The notes under the pieces are model-generated. The model was not told the DNA's origin. It was given only the letters and a program-made list of their open reading frames with translations, and ran no database searches. This document shows, piece by piece, positions 1 through 9,849 of a stretch of DNA of 64,000 bases (the stretch's first letter is position 1; every line of letters begins with the position of its first letter). Source of the stretch: Phymatolithon calcareum (taxonomy: Eukaryota; Rhodophyta; Florideophyceae; Hapalidiales); contig OZ345359.1 of the NCBI GenBank assembly GCA_977006965.1, positions 186,001 through 250,000 of the forward strand, in the 5' to 3' direction. The position numbers and the translations under genes were made by a program.

Positions 1-745
1 TAACGCCTCGACTGCTCTCCGTCACGCGGCTTAGTGTTTCTTCTCTTGACCGGTGAGAATGTACAGTACACCATAGCGACGTTGGGGGAGCATATCAATA
101 AATTTCACGTCGCCTCACAAAATAAAATTTCTTCTTATCTCGATCTCCGCTAGGTGCCAGAACTTTAGTGAACGCAATAAAGCTGTGTCGGTAATGTGTG
201 GTCGGCGGCTGGAGCCCTCTAAGAAATCGCATCCTATAATGCTGCCGAGCCTGACCCAGTGCATCTGAGGAGCTCCATCCAGAGTTCGACCTGGTGAAAC
301 CCTGGACTTCCGCTTCCCTGAACTAATCTACAAGAACGCAAAGGGGATGGGAGGGTGGGAGAAACAAAAGAAGCTATTTCTCGGTGCGGTCGAGCGGACG
401 GAGGCAGATGTTGCACGGATGCACCTTGGTTTCTCGCCGTTGAGATGCGTGAGCTCACGGTTTGGCAGGTGCTATGATCCTGAGCTACGTGTCTTCCGAT
501 ACATTTGATTTAGTTTCAGTGTTGGTCGCCGCTGGACCGGCTCTTGTGGCGGTTACTGCGGGCTTCGAGTTGGGTATGACAATATCCAGGACACTCGTTG
601 AAACGGATGGTCGTGTGGCCAAACGGTGCTACGGTCAAACCGTATTTTACACGTGGTTCACTGTGTGCCTTTGCTCTTCAAGGCTTGGGACATTCGTCTT
701 CGTCCCTGCTTCGATTGTTTGATAAACGTTCTTCTGCGTTCCTTG
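1..745. other. Window-edge stretch without recognised gene
   Basis: Several short ORFs occur on both strands, but none has a recognisable motif or convincing codon pattern. Similarity to the second piggyBac-like copy (22-24 kb) fades near position 750, so this stretch is either flank or a rearranged part of that element. Confidence 0.4.
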
Positions 746-2626
746 AAATTGTATTAATATCTTCGATAAAATCCGGAACGAGCGCCCACCGGTACTGTAC
801 GGACGACATAGTGCCTTGTTCACTTTGTTGCACGGTGAATGTGACGCACCGGAGGTACTCGGGGAACCTGGCTCTGGTCATCCCACTGTTTGAAAATGAA
901 GGAGCGAGGATATACTTGTTCCCCATTGTAGATTTCCAAAAGTCTCTTTGCGCCTAATTCTTGAGGACGAGTATTCCGAAAATCTTAGCCTCCGTTCTTC
1001 CTATTCGTTTCAGCTTAGCGGATACCTAAGCAGAAATTGTTAGCAGGTGTACTCCGCGAAACATCGTCATGAAGGAATCGTACGGTGCGTGGAACATGAT
1101 GCCACCGTTCTCGGATATAACATCTCTATTTATAGTGCGAACTTTCCAGAACTGACGGGGAATCCTTCCCCCAATTGGACATAGAACTAGCAAAAATACT
1201 CTGCTCACGGTCTGGCGCAATGACATCAAGCTCCTCTTGCGATTATTGGTCTCAAGAACCATGCAGGGTGCAGGCGAGGGAACCCGCAAGAGGGCGTTTA
1301 GAGCTCCAGTTGATTGTATAGTAGGTTTTTGATGCCTTCTGTGGAGAGTGTGGTTGATACTGAACGCAAAACTCGGCGTTTGGCGAAGAAGATGTTCGAC
1401 CGCGAGTACTGTAAGCCGGCGTTCGAAGTACAGAATTTTGCCTTGTGGGACTCGACACAAGCATTCGAGAGGAACAAGCGCCTTTGTCAGCCTTCCCTGC
1501 CTTGATGTTAACAATCTTAATAGTCTTAATCTTAGCCTTTTCGATTGGTTTCTGAACAAGGACCCATTTCACGCGAAGTGACGTGCTCGAGCGACCCTTG
1601 ATTTCATCAACGTGCACCTCTTGAACCGTGCCGTTCACCATTTTTTGAACTGCAAAACGCTCCGTATAGTCGAAAGCACTGTGCAGGACTTGGCACTGAT
1701 GTTTCTTTGGCGTGTACGGCTGCACTGACCACCCGGCGCGGGTCTTTTTCTCGAGGCATGGCAGATGTGGTTTTTCTGAGTGACCAGCAGATTTTCGTTC
1801 CTACCGGCGAACAACGTGGTTTTAAGGTAGTAAAAGGGGTACTGCCCACCAAGAAGGAAAGGCCAGCTTTCCGAATCTGTTTTTTTTGAGCAAAGTTTAT
1901 TTAAAAGCCCCACAGACTTCCGAAGATATGGGCAAGGCTTCCTCAGTTGCTACTTACCTTTGTGTAGCTTACAAAAACGCACCGCCAGAGGGGCGGGCGG
2001 AAAAACTAAGGATCTCAGATATCCCATCTAAATTGCAGAACTTCTGTATGGTTCGCCGTAGACGACCCCGGGTAGCGAGGCGTCATTGTGTGCTCATTGC
2101 GCCACATTTTGCAGCTCGGTGATCAGTGCACCGAGCTCTTTTGACAGCTGATCCGATAGCATGTCGTAACCGCGCATGGCACGTGGCGCGGTACTCGCGT
2201 AAGTACCTATTGATTAAGGGCGTTGACATCGTCTCTGTAGACGCTCTGCCGGCAGCGGCATACCGCTGGTATTTTAGGTATTCTCTGGAAACCGACTTCT
2301 TGCTCGGTGTTGCACGTCTTCTCCACTTCCGCCGCCGTGCTCGCTCCTCGGCTGTTTGCTCCGCTCAACGTATCCTCTCATGGGTGTCACGAAGGCTTCT
2401 GCATTGCTCCTGCCAGTGCGCCTGGTTCCTGTTAAAGCAGTCTTTTTTCACACATTGGTTGGTTGACGCCTAGCTGTCTCCGATTACAGCAGCCCGTCGC
2501 GGGGATCGGCTTTACGCGGCACCTGAATTTCCGAATCTGGTGCTCAAAATCTGTTCCGCATTCTTTTTACAAACTTTTTCGAGCTTTTAAATCCACCCTC
2601 AATTGAGGGTGTTCGTCACATAGACA
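746..2626 (-). mobile_element. Degenerate piggyBac-like DNA transposon, copy A
   Basis: Read on the minus strand, this region repeats the coding pieces found at 22.2-24.1 kb. One piece runs from residues HVDEIKGRSS into a Lys/Ile-rich stretch (1252-1725). Another has GNKYILAPSFSNSGMTRARF (678-926), which resembles the DDE_Tnp_1_7 domain of piggyBac-type transposases. The pieces lie in different frames with stops between, so the copy is dead. Its right end carries the family's terminal sequence, a palindrome CCCTCAATTGAGGG at about 2596-2610 followed by a motif ending CACATAGACA near 2626. The left end is not recognisable. A separate A-tailed insertion splits it at 1880-2527. The right terminus abuts a SINE, so this element appears to have jumped into that SINE. 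The piggyBac assignment rests on motif memory, not alignment. Confidence 0.6.
1880..2527 (-). mobile_element. A-tailed retrocopy with 12-bp target duplication
   Basis: This 648-bp block is absent from the sister transposon copy. It is flanked by direct repeats of TTTCCGAATCTG at 1868-1879 and 2528-2539, while the sister copy has that motif once. On the minus strand the block ends in eight A residues (plus-strand T8 at 1880-1887), with AATAAA nine bases upstream (1896-1901). A tail, polyadenylation signal and target duplication are the signature of LINE-mediated retroposition of a polyadenylated RNA. I could not identify the source gene: no long minus-strand ORF remains, only short open pieces. 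Confidence 0.65.
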
Positions 2627-2780
2627 CTCCACGGCGACATCCGTGTGCCCTTTGCGGATCGTTAATTCAATTCTTGCTTGTGACAGGACTCGAACCGGTG
2701 ACCTCAACATTCCTGCCTGTATCATATCGAAATATGCGCACAGATGCGCGGAGGAAGTTTTACCACTATACCACAGGTGG
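2627..2780 (-). mobile_element. tRNA-derived SINE, 5' portion, cut by transposon
   Basis: On the minus strand this starts CCACCTGTGGTATAGTGG and matches the first ~154 bp of the complete SINE at 32738-33028. It includes the A-box-like TGGTATAGTGG and the B-box GGTTCGAGTCC. The match stops exactly at the terminus of the piggyBac-like element, so the rest was displaced or lost. It could be mistaken for a tRNA gene, but the acceptor arms do not pair and a ~30-base block separates the two halves of the anticodon stem. Confidence 0.7.
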
Positions 2781-3051
2781 GAGGGGGACTTGTGATGTGG
2801 TATGTGAAAGTCTGAGCAGTAGCACAGGAGATGTATGGTTGTGAGAGCAGGAATGGAATTGAAACCCTGGCGAGGAGAATCAGGAAGAGTACTTGCACGA
2901 CGGCGAGGGATTGTGTGTAAAGCCGTGAAGCATAAAGACGATGGGGATATCTGATGATGATAAAAGCTGTCAGAGCCTCACCATGGAGTAACAGGACGGC
3001 TTGCCGCAACTTTCCTAAATTGGCGTTCTTGGGAAATTTGCAATCTCCTCT

Positions 3052-3263
3052 TTCTTTCTTTATTACATGTTTCGGAGTTGTCCTAGAACAAATCCACATC
3101 CTTACGGCTACAGTAGACTTTAACAGATACGAGTGGTACTTAATGTCAAAACAGCTCAAAGCCGTACAAAGTGCAGAGCTTCCGGGAGCTTAACATCTAA
3201 GCCTCTATGCAGCCAATCCTCAGCCGCCGTCCTTCAAAGGGATGACCCGGGTTGGAAACCTTG
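3052..3263 (-). repeat. Dispersed repeat with (AAAG)n tail, copy 1
   Basis: About 210 bp is shared with 32011-32224. Both copies share the same 5' edge (minus strand GGTTTCCAACCCGGGTC) and end in an AAAG microsatellite preceded by AATAAAG or AATGAAAG. A defined 5' end plus a simple-sequence 3' tail fits a SINE or a LINE 3' end. No clear tRNA-type promoter boxes were seen. Confidence 0.65.
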
Positions 3264-3284
3264 CAACCTCCTCAGTTATATTTC

Positions 3285-3452
3285 ATTGATTCATTCTGCC
3301 TCTTCCCCTAATGGGGCTAGCAGCGATTCGAGGGCCTAAGTATCTTCCATTCTATCCTATCGTTAGCGAGTTTGCCTTCGGCTTTCATGTCTCGTCCAGG
3401 TACGTCACCAAAGATTGATTCTGGCGTTAGTCTGACGCGTTAGTGGAGAAAC
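3285..3452 (-). repeat. LINE 3'-end fragment, copy 1
   Basis: The minus strand reads a broken version of the LINE reverse-transcriptase C-terminus seen at 34988-35218: TPESIFGDVPG, then an RIEW-type motif, then LRPS, followed by a stop and a tail derived from TGAA repeats. It is 5'-truncated, as is typical of non-LTR retrotransposon insertions. Confidence 0.65.
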
Positions 3453-3749
3453 TCATTGCTTCCTAAGTACCTTCTCTGCCTCCTGCAAACCCCTTTCGGG
3501 ACCAGTCCCTTCGCAGCAACCGAAGAGATCCTGTGCCGCGTGCGGGTGCGTGCATTACAGGACTGGAAAAACTTCAGTTCTATTTCCATATAAACCAGCG
3601 CACTTATTTCTCATCTGCACTCATTCAATTTCAGGAGACATCCTCGAAAAGCATAAAAGGCGTTTTAGCACACACAATTCAAAGATAGATCAGGAACGAA
3701 TGTAGAAACCTAATGCTGATGCTCTTCATAGTGGAACTTTGGTCAAAGT

Positions 3750-4193
3750 CGGCTTAGACACCTCAGTCGTGTCGTCCTTTCTCTTTTGTAGAAGATCCCT
3801 GGTAACACGTTGAGTCAGTGGGGACTCCCCCAAGCTCCACTGCCCTATCTTCTTCTTCCTTTTCCCGTACCTCAAATATTTCCTCTCGGTGCCTCTTCTT
3901 TGATACGCCTCCCTACTACGTTTTCTGGAGAGCTTCTTGCAAGTCTTTGTACATCTTGAGATGCTCAATATCCTTCGCTGCTTCCTTAATGTCTCCCTCA
4001 CTCCCGGGTTTATCTTCATCTGTTTCAAGGCACTTTTCCAGGCTTAAACAAATCCTTTCTCCGTGATTCTTCTCCCCCTCTCTGGCGGCTCTAGTCGGCA
4101 CAGAACGCATTCAGCCATGGCGGCGTTCATCATACTTTCAAGGACTGCTGCAAAGCCTCTCCCTTGCACTCTTAAGAATGCTATTGAGGGCAT
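3750..4193 (-). pseudogene. Broken coiled-coil family gene
   Basis: Minus-strand reading pieces align with the intact 158-residue ORF at 54318-54794. VLCRLEPPERG matches VLCRLASPQMRR, ERICLSLEK matches ERFALSLVRR, and GGVSKKRH followed by an acidic tail matches GVVSKKRR followed by its acidic tail. The reading is interrupted by a frame change near 4100 and by two adjacent in-frame TAG codons near 3918, so it cannot make the full product. The start is placed at an ATG in the first open segment. The family is not one I recognise. It is charged and helix-rich, and the function is unknown. Confidence 0.45.
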
Positions 4194-4235
4194 GATTGAG
4201 CGGAAGTAGGCCGACAGTAACTTCGAAGTTGACAC

Positions 4236-4724
4236 TCACTGTAAACGGCGTGTCCTAGTTGTACCATTGCAACTTGGGTTCTGGCAAACTTTCGTTGTTT
4301 CGTGAGTAATTTCCTCAAAAATAAGTTTACCAAACTATTGGGTCAAGAGTTGGGTTATTATCAATCACAAAATTTGCGCGGCTGTATAGCGCAACAGTTT
4401 CACTCAACTGGATGTTTTATGATAGTTTGATTGATAAAAATAATGGTCTCGTTCGGCAAACATTTGTTTTATGAAAATTTTGTACACATGTGTTCCTCGG
4501 ATAAAAATTATTTTTGCCAAAACAGGACGATTGGGACAGGAAAATACAATCTGCGAAGTACAAATTTGCAGTTAACTGCAGTTTGACATGTCGACGTCGT
4601 CCACCTGGTTCATTTGGAACCAGGGAATGATCTGTCCCCCAAGTGTTCATGTTCGATCCTGATCCCGTGTTGCAACAAACGGGTATCGCCGCTTCCTGTG
4701 ATCGATCGCACCACCTGATGCAGA
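4236..4724. other. Intergenic, nothing recognised
   Basis: AT-rich spacer between the broken coiled-coil gene and the F-box-like gene. No motif, repeat or credible ORF was seen. Confidence 0.5.
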
Positions 4725-6206
4725 ATGCATCGCCACAAGCGTCAGAGGTCTACGAATCACTACCACCCATCCTATGTAACTATCCACAAAAAATCGTACT
4801 TTGAGTTGCTGTCGGAGAAAGAGCTTTGCCATATCATTCGCCATCTCAGTGCTCGTCCTAGATGCAGCGATTGGGTGGGCAATGTTGCGCCTATTAATGC
4901 CCTCAGCGTCCTTCACAGCGATACTCATCTCGCGTCTACGGCGCGGCGCGTGTTTCGCCATCTAAGCATGAAGAACACAACTTCATTCAAGCGCGCCCTT
5001 GCTGTAACGATGGGGTATGAAAAAGGTGCATACCTTTTCGAAGCTCTACTTGCCGCTCTCGGGCCTACTATGAACGGGTTGTATCTCGGTCCCAGTTTTC
5101 AATTTCCAGACAGTTTGAGAAGCTGGAGGTATGGCGATAATTTGCGCTGCCTTCATGCAAATTACACTATGGACATGTGCCATTTCCGACCGATTCTAGA
5201 GGTGTGCAGTGGTAACCTGCGAGAACTAGCCATTTCCGGCTGCTTTCTGGACGCGGATAATATCAACGCCATTGGAGAGCATACTCGTGGACTGACAAAG
5301 TTTGATTTACGATACAAGGGCTTCGCTAGCGCACTGGACGCAATATGGAAGACCGTTGGGCCCACGTTGGAGGACTTGACACTGCATGTCGAAAGGGAGG
5401 TGTACGCATACAGAGAGCATTTAATTGACGGAATCACAGCGCATTGCACTCAAGTAAAGTCGTTTTCGTACGACGGCATGAATACGAAGCGAAAATCTAT
5501 TCTGCTTTGCCTTTGTGAAAAGTTTGGACCTGGTCTCAAAACTCTCAAGTTTCGAGTGCACACTCGGTGTCCCTCTCGCGCAAAGATTCGCAAAATTTTG
5601 AAGGCATGTCCTGACTTGGTGATCGACGTACGCCTATTGCCCGACCAAGGGAAAATTCTGGAAGCTGCCAGAGACCGTATTCATGCTGTGGAATTCAATT
5701 CGGGACTTGACGGTGACGTTGAGCGGACTGGCAAAGCTGTGCCTAGTCTTGAAAGACTGAGCGTGATTGTGGCATACGAATCACTTCACTTTTTGCCGAG
5801 ATTCCTGTCCTCCCCCAAACCATTGCTCAAATCACTGCACCTTGATGTGCTCAGGCATGAATGCTTTTTAAAGCTCGACGATAATCCATTGGATATAGTG
5901 GCACGGCATATCGCGAGCATTGAAGTGCTCTCTGTTGTCACGATTAGATTTGACCCGCGCGTATTTCGAGCCTTTGCCATCACTAACCAGCGATTGAAAA
6001 GAGTAGCGATTTCCTGTGAAGTTGAAGAAGTTGGGGCATATATGGTAGTGCAAGATTTTTCTCAATGCCCACTACTTGAAGAACTTGTGCTGGACATGAA
6101 CAACAGCGCCTCGATGAACATGCCGTTTAATATCGCTCAAGCGTGTGATGCATTCCGGGGTAGATCGGTTGACATCTTCATAGGAGGGAGGCAATACTTT
6201 TGTTGA
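4725..6206 (+). CDS. F-box/leucine-rich-like protein
   Basis: A single-exon ORF of 493 residues starting at the first in-frame ATG. Residues about 25-60 (FELLSEKELCHII followed by LSARPRCSDWVG) look like a degenerate F-box-type helical motif. From about residue 130 onward the protein has irregular leucine-rich segments about 25-30 residues apart, with motifs such as LRCLHANY, LRELAISGC, LTKFDLRY, LEDLTLHV, LKTLKFRV, LERLSVIV, LKSLHLDVL and LEELVLDMN. This pattern is typical of F-box/LRR substrate receptors of SCF ubiquitin ligases, and of expanded, fast-evolving algal families with the same plan. No signal peptide or membrane segment is visible. Neighbours give no functional clue. The LRR character is clear by eye. 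The F-box and any ligase role are inference, and a plain LRR protein is the alternative. Confidence 0.7.
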   Translation: MHRHKRQRSTNHYHPSYVTIHKKSYFELLSEKELCHIIRHLSARPRCSDWVGNVAPINALSVLHSDTHLASTARRVFRHLSMKNTTSFKRALAVTMGYEKGAYLFEALLAALGPTMNGLYLGPSFQFPDSLRSWRYGDNLRCLHANYTMDMCHFRPILEVCSGNLRELAISGCFLDADNINAIGEHTRGLTKFDLRYKGFASALDAIWKTVGPTLEDLTLHVEREVYAYREHLIDGITAHCTQVKSFSYDGMNTKRKSILLCLCEKFGPGLKTLKFRVHTRCPSRAKIRKILKACPDLVIDVRLLPDQGKILEAARDRIHAVEFNSGLDGDVERTGKAVPSLERLSVIVAYESLHFLPRFLSSPKPLLKSLHLDVLRHECFLKLDDNPLDIVARHIASIEVLSVVTIRFDPRVFRAFAITNQRLKRVAISCEVEEVGAYMVVQDFSQCPLLEELVLDMNNSASMNMPFNIAQACDAFRGRSVDIFIGGRQYFC

Positions 6207-7280
6207 GAATGATACACAACACATTCAAATATCTGCGAGCGCGCTCGTACTGTCGCCGGAATGCCACTATTCCTCGCAGGACACCGTAATCCTTGCCCGA
6301 GAATTGGTGCTGCAAGCGCTGTACTCACGCAGGACGGCACCCCAGTCCCCTCGGTCCTCGTGAAAATAAACCTCGTCATGATTCATCGTGACGAGAAAAG
6401 CCGCAACAAAAGTCCAGGACTCCAGCCGTAAGTGCTGTATGAGTCATCAGAGGTTTTATCCCAGTATCTGCGCGGAGACGACTATGGATATCATAACTTA
6501 TATGAAATGACGAAATGTCGCGACCAATACCAGGCATAAACATGGCGAAGAATCAAATCATTCCAGCTATCGCCATGTGTATGATTTTAATTGGTGTTGA
6601 CAGCCGAGAGCTTAATTGTATTGGCTGTCTCATTTTTGGGAAAAACGAATACATGTGCGTAATGCATGCATGCATTACGCACATAATATATTATATTCAT
6701 CGATCGATCGAGCACTATCATAGTGATCCACATTCTTGTCCAACAAGTGTCACTCCAGTCCACAAGAAAGCCCATCAAGAGTAACGGTAAAGAGTTGTGC
6801 CTTCAGTGGCAGGCGGCACATCCTCAGGATGAGGCAGTGCCCTTCCCGGTCAATTGCTTCTGTTGACGTACCATCTGTTCGGCGACCCAATCGAGGGCTC
6901 CGGGACCGAGGGTTTTATCTCCGTCCAGTATGGCTCGGGCTCCATGCAGCTGTCCCTGCTAAAGTCCGAACAATTTGTCGTCAAGTTCGTCTGTGCTCAG
7001 GGTCAGTTGCTTCTTGAATCGCGCGGTACCGTGCTTAGCCCCCTTTTGTCACTTGGACCTGGGATGGGATGTTCAATGCCAAGCCACTCTCGCTCAGTCG
7101 ATGATCTCGTCCCGGACGAGACGAGTCGTCCGCCACATGGTGATGGGGTTAGACAAGGTAAATTCCGTGCACGTCAGCCAAACAGTTGCAAGGTACCAAC
7201 GTACTGTTTTACTAGAAACAGACACGCAATACTTACATGTCCTCATAAGAGGGCATTGCACTTGCAAGTAGAAGCGAGAA
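6207..7280. other. Gene-free stretch with palindrome
   Basis: No credible gene. It contains the 32-bp palindrome listed separately and adjoining ATAATATATTAT and CGATCGATCG motifs. 6850-7280 is probably the 5' part of the Ty1/copia remnant, but no LTR could be defined. Confidence 0.45.
6653..6684. repeat. Perfect 32-bp palindrome
   Basis: ATGTGCGTAATGCATG followed by its exact reverse complement, with no spacer. It is followed directly by an AT-rich palindrome. It could extrude as a cruciform. No ORF crosses it. Confidence 0.85.
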
Positions 7281-7339
7281 GGTGCGCTCTTGAGGCCCTC
7301 AGGAGCGCACCCTTTATATACCCTCAGCCTAAGGGTATA
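7281..7339. repeat. Two adjacent hairpins around a TATA motif
   Basis: 7281-7311 is a near-perfect inverted repeat (GGTGCGCTC arms, GAGG/CCTC centre). 7317-7339 is TATACCCT, seven bases, AGGGTATA. TTTATATA sits between them, and the copia gag start ATG follows at 7382, so this may be the old promoter or leader of that element. Confidence 0.6.
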
Positions 7340-7381
7340 CATAGGGCATCCCATTAGCATCACAAAGTAGAAAAGGCAACC

Positions 7382-8155
7382 ATGCCAAGACGCATAATTG
7401 CGTTGCTGGACCTCAAAGGAGACGCCTCATCAGATTATGAGCCCAGACCGAAATGTCAATGCAAACGTTTTCTTCAGAGAAGTTTGAAGCTAAAACTGCT
7501 CAACTCCGTTATCATCAAGTATGTCGAAGGACGATATCTTTCAAGGGTCTTCCAAGGGAAGAATGTTTGGAGGCCTCGCATTGAGAAGACGCTCAAAGGG
7601 AGAGGTCTGTGGACTATTCTAGCCAATAGCGCTCCCGACGAAGAAAGCAAGGAAAAGGCGTGCTTGATCATCCTCACAAAACGGTACGCGTCTAAAAGGA
7701 CAGCGAGCGGTGTGGCACTGTTGCCTGTTGTATTTTCCAAACTTTAGAACAAGAGGACACCATGAACAAGTATATCGACGAGTTCAATACGTTGTTCTCA
7801 CATTTGGAGTCGTTGGGAAAGAACATGTAAAGTTGGTTTTGATTTATGAGGGACAAAACCAATTTTTCTCATGCCAAGTATGAGGAAGGACTCTCCGTTG
7901 GAAGGAACTTTGGCTGCGCTTCGTATGAAAGACTTTGATTACCTCACATGGGACAGGGTTTGTGCAGACCTTATTCAAGCATCGAATTGTTTGAAACCCA
8001 CAATGATACCGGCAAAAATCATCGCAACAAAAATGAGCACAAGGATTCAAGAAATAAGGATGGTCGTAAGAAAGGTCAGTCCGCAAAAATCGCAAGTGTA
8101 GTTTTGCTGCGACGAGGACATCGCATTGTAATGCGCGCTTTGTCACTGTTATGAC
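7382..8155 (+). pseudogene. Ty1/copia gag remnant
   Basis: The first 121 codons (7382-7747) contain LWTILANSAPDEESKEKA, the conserved pattern of copia-type Gag (retrotran_gag/UBN2 family). After a frame change, MNKYIDEFNTLFSHLESLG continues the same protein at about 7762-7830. Further pieces follow at 7871-8101 (EGTLAALRMKD) and a ruined zinc knuckle (RKCSF) near 8090-8130. At least three frame changes and a stop show that it is dead. No protease, integrase or reverse transcriptase was recognised downstream, so only the 5' part of the element survives here. Confidence 0.65.
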
Positions 8156-8164
8156 TTTTCAATC

Positions 8165-8260
8165 TACCATCCTTATTTCTTGACTCCTTTTTTGTTGCGA
8201 TAATTGTTGATGATATCACATTCCGATTCTTGAATAAGGTCTAGACAAACTCTGTCCCAT
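8165..8260 (-). repeat. Inverted partial copy of the copia gag segment
   Basis: On the minus strand this repeats 7947-8064 (CATGGGACAGRGTTTGT, then CTTATTCAAG, then GAAATAAGGATGGT), with scattered differences and a small deletion. The two arms face each other across about 100 bp. Confidence 0.75.
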
Positions 8261-9849
8261 GGTTTGGTTTTTCCGCTCAAGGCGGCACAAGACGAAAGAA
8301 CGTATGCTGCCTTGTGTGCTAGTGTGATGAACTACAGGCGCGACGAGCATGTCAATAGATGTCGACCATGTCTCGTACATCTCCAGTTCATCGTTTACCC
8401 ATTACTTTCCTTCATTCCTGTGGTGGTGCACTGTTGATTTCTAGTTAACACTGTGCGCCAGAGTGTGCACATTCGTTAGTCACTGATTTCATAGTCGACC
8501 ACATACTCAGGGTTCAGCCGTGGCTGCAAACAAGCAAGTATTTATAGTCCAACATTTCGGTCGGCCATGCAGGGCAAGTGCAGTATTGATGAATAGCCCT
8601 CAGGGACTTATGCCTCAAAAACCATTGAAAGCGTAAGATGTCAGGAAAATGCCTTACTGGACCCGCTCGAGAACTCTTGACCGGATTATCGTCGGTAAAA
8701 ACTAGTGGCAAAGGGGCTACATTTTATCCACAATAACACATGGAAGTAGCCAACTCCCTTCTTCACAGAGCGTGCCTGAAAAGGTATTGCTTCATCTCTG
8801 TGCAAAAGAGCCCACGAATCCAAGAAGGCTCCTGATCTCAACAAGGCCACCTGGGAAAAGATTTTGGAAGTGGTGGTGCTAATTGCAGGGGCTTGCGGCG
8901 ACGATTTGTTCACAACTGAGGCACCATTCGTTGCATATGCTGTGATGAACCGCCCTGTCCTGTAAACAAGAGTTGCGGGACCATCCGGTTGGAAATATGG
9001 CTATGGAGACGAAGGACTTGCCGATCGAACCGCAAGAAATTACATTACTTGCCGTGCAGGTATTGAATGTTCGGGGCATATGCCATTTCCTGGAGAACGG
9101 GATGACAGCAGGCCAGGATCGGCTATTCGATCATTTTTGTAGTAGGGCAACTCTTCTCGGGATCGTTTCACAAATTGGTCATTCAGCGCTCATTCGACTG
9201 ACCAGGTCGATCGGAGATGCTGAAACTTGGAACGTAGCAGAATATTTTAGAAGCTGCCACATACTTGGACTATCGCAGACAAGAGCATAGGGAGAACTTA
9301 GTGTTAATCACACGCTGGAATATACTTTCTGAGAATATATTCACTGAGGCGGCAATCACAGTGCAACAGCGTCAGTTCGAGATTTTTTCTCTATACCACC
9401 AAGCGCTGAGGTCGTTGATAGGGCCAATACATAGAATGAAACAGTTGTAACGACTCAAAATAGTGGAGAAATATCTGAGTAACACGGCCATAGAGCGCAC
9501 CGAGAGCTGATTAGATTTTGCTTTGGGATAGTTCAGAGCAAGAATGTAGAGAGTTTAAAGCACTACTTGGATAGAGGAAACTAAAATGATCCAGAGCAAT
9601 TCGAAAAGCGCAATGAGCTGCTTTTCTTTCGGAAGAACATTTACATGGCGCAACTATATCTGTTGAACTACCTGCACAGGCGAGACATACGGACAGAATA
9701 AACCACTTCAAAGCAAACGCATGGCGTTGCGGAGAAACAAACGCTTTACTAGGGTGTATAATATGAAGAAGAAACTGGCGCCTATGCAAGATCATGGACA
9801 TACTTTTTATAAATACAAATCCTAGCCCATTTCTTAAAGATGGCTACAA
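8261..9849. other. Gene-free stretch
   Basis: Short ORFs on both strands lack recognisable domains. The region may be decayed retrotransposon sequence following the copia fragment, but no protease, integrase or RT motif could be read. Confidence 0.4.

Noticed and set aside
2681-2780. tRNA gene candidate (Pol III boxes, GGTTCGAGTCC)
   Set aside because: Acceptor arms do not pair, the insert is too long, and the same sequence continues into a SINE body with target duplication at 32.7 kb.
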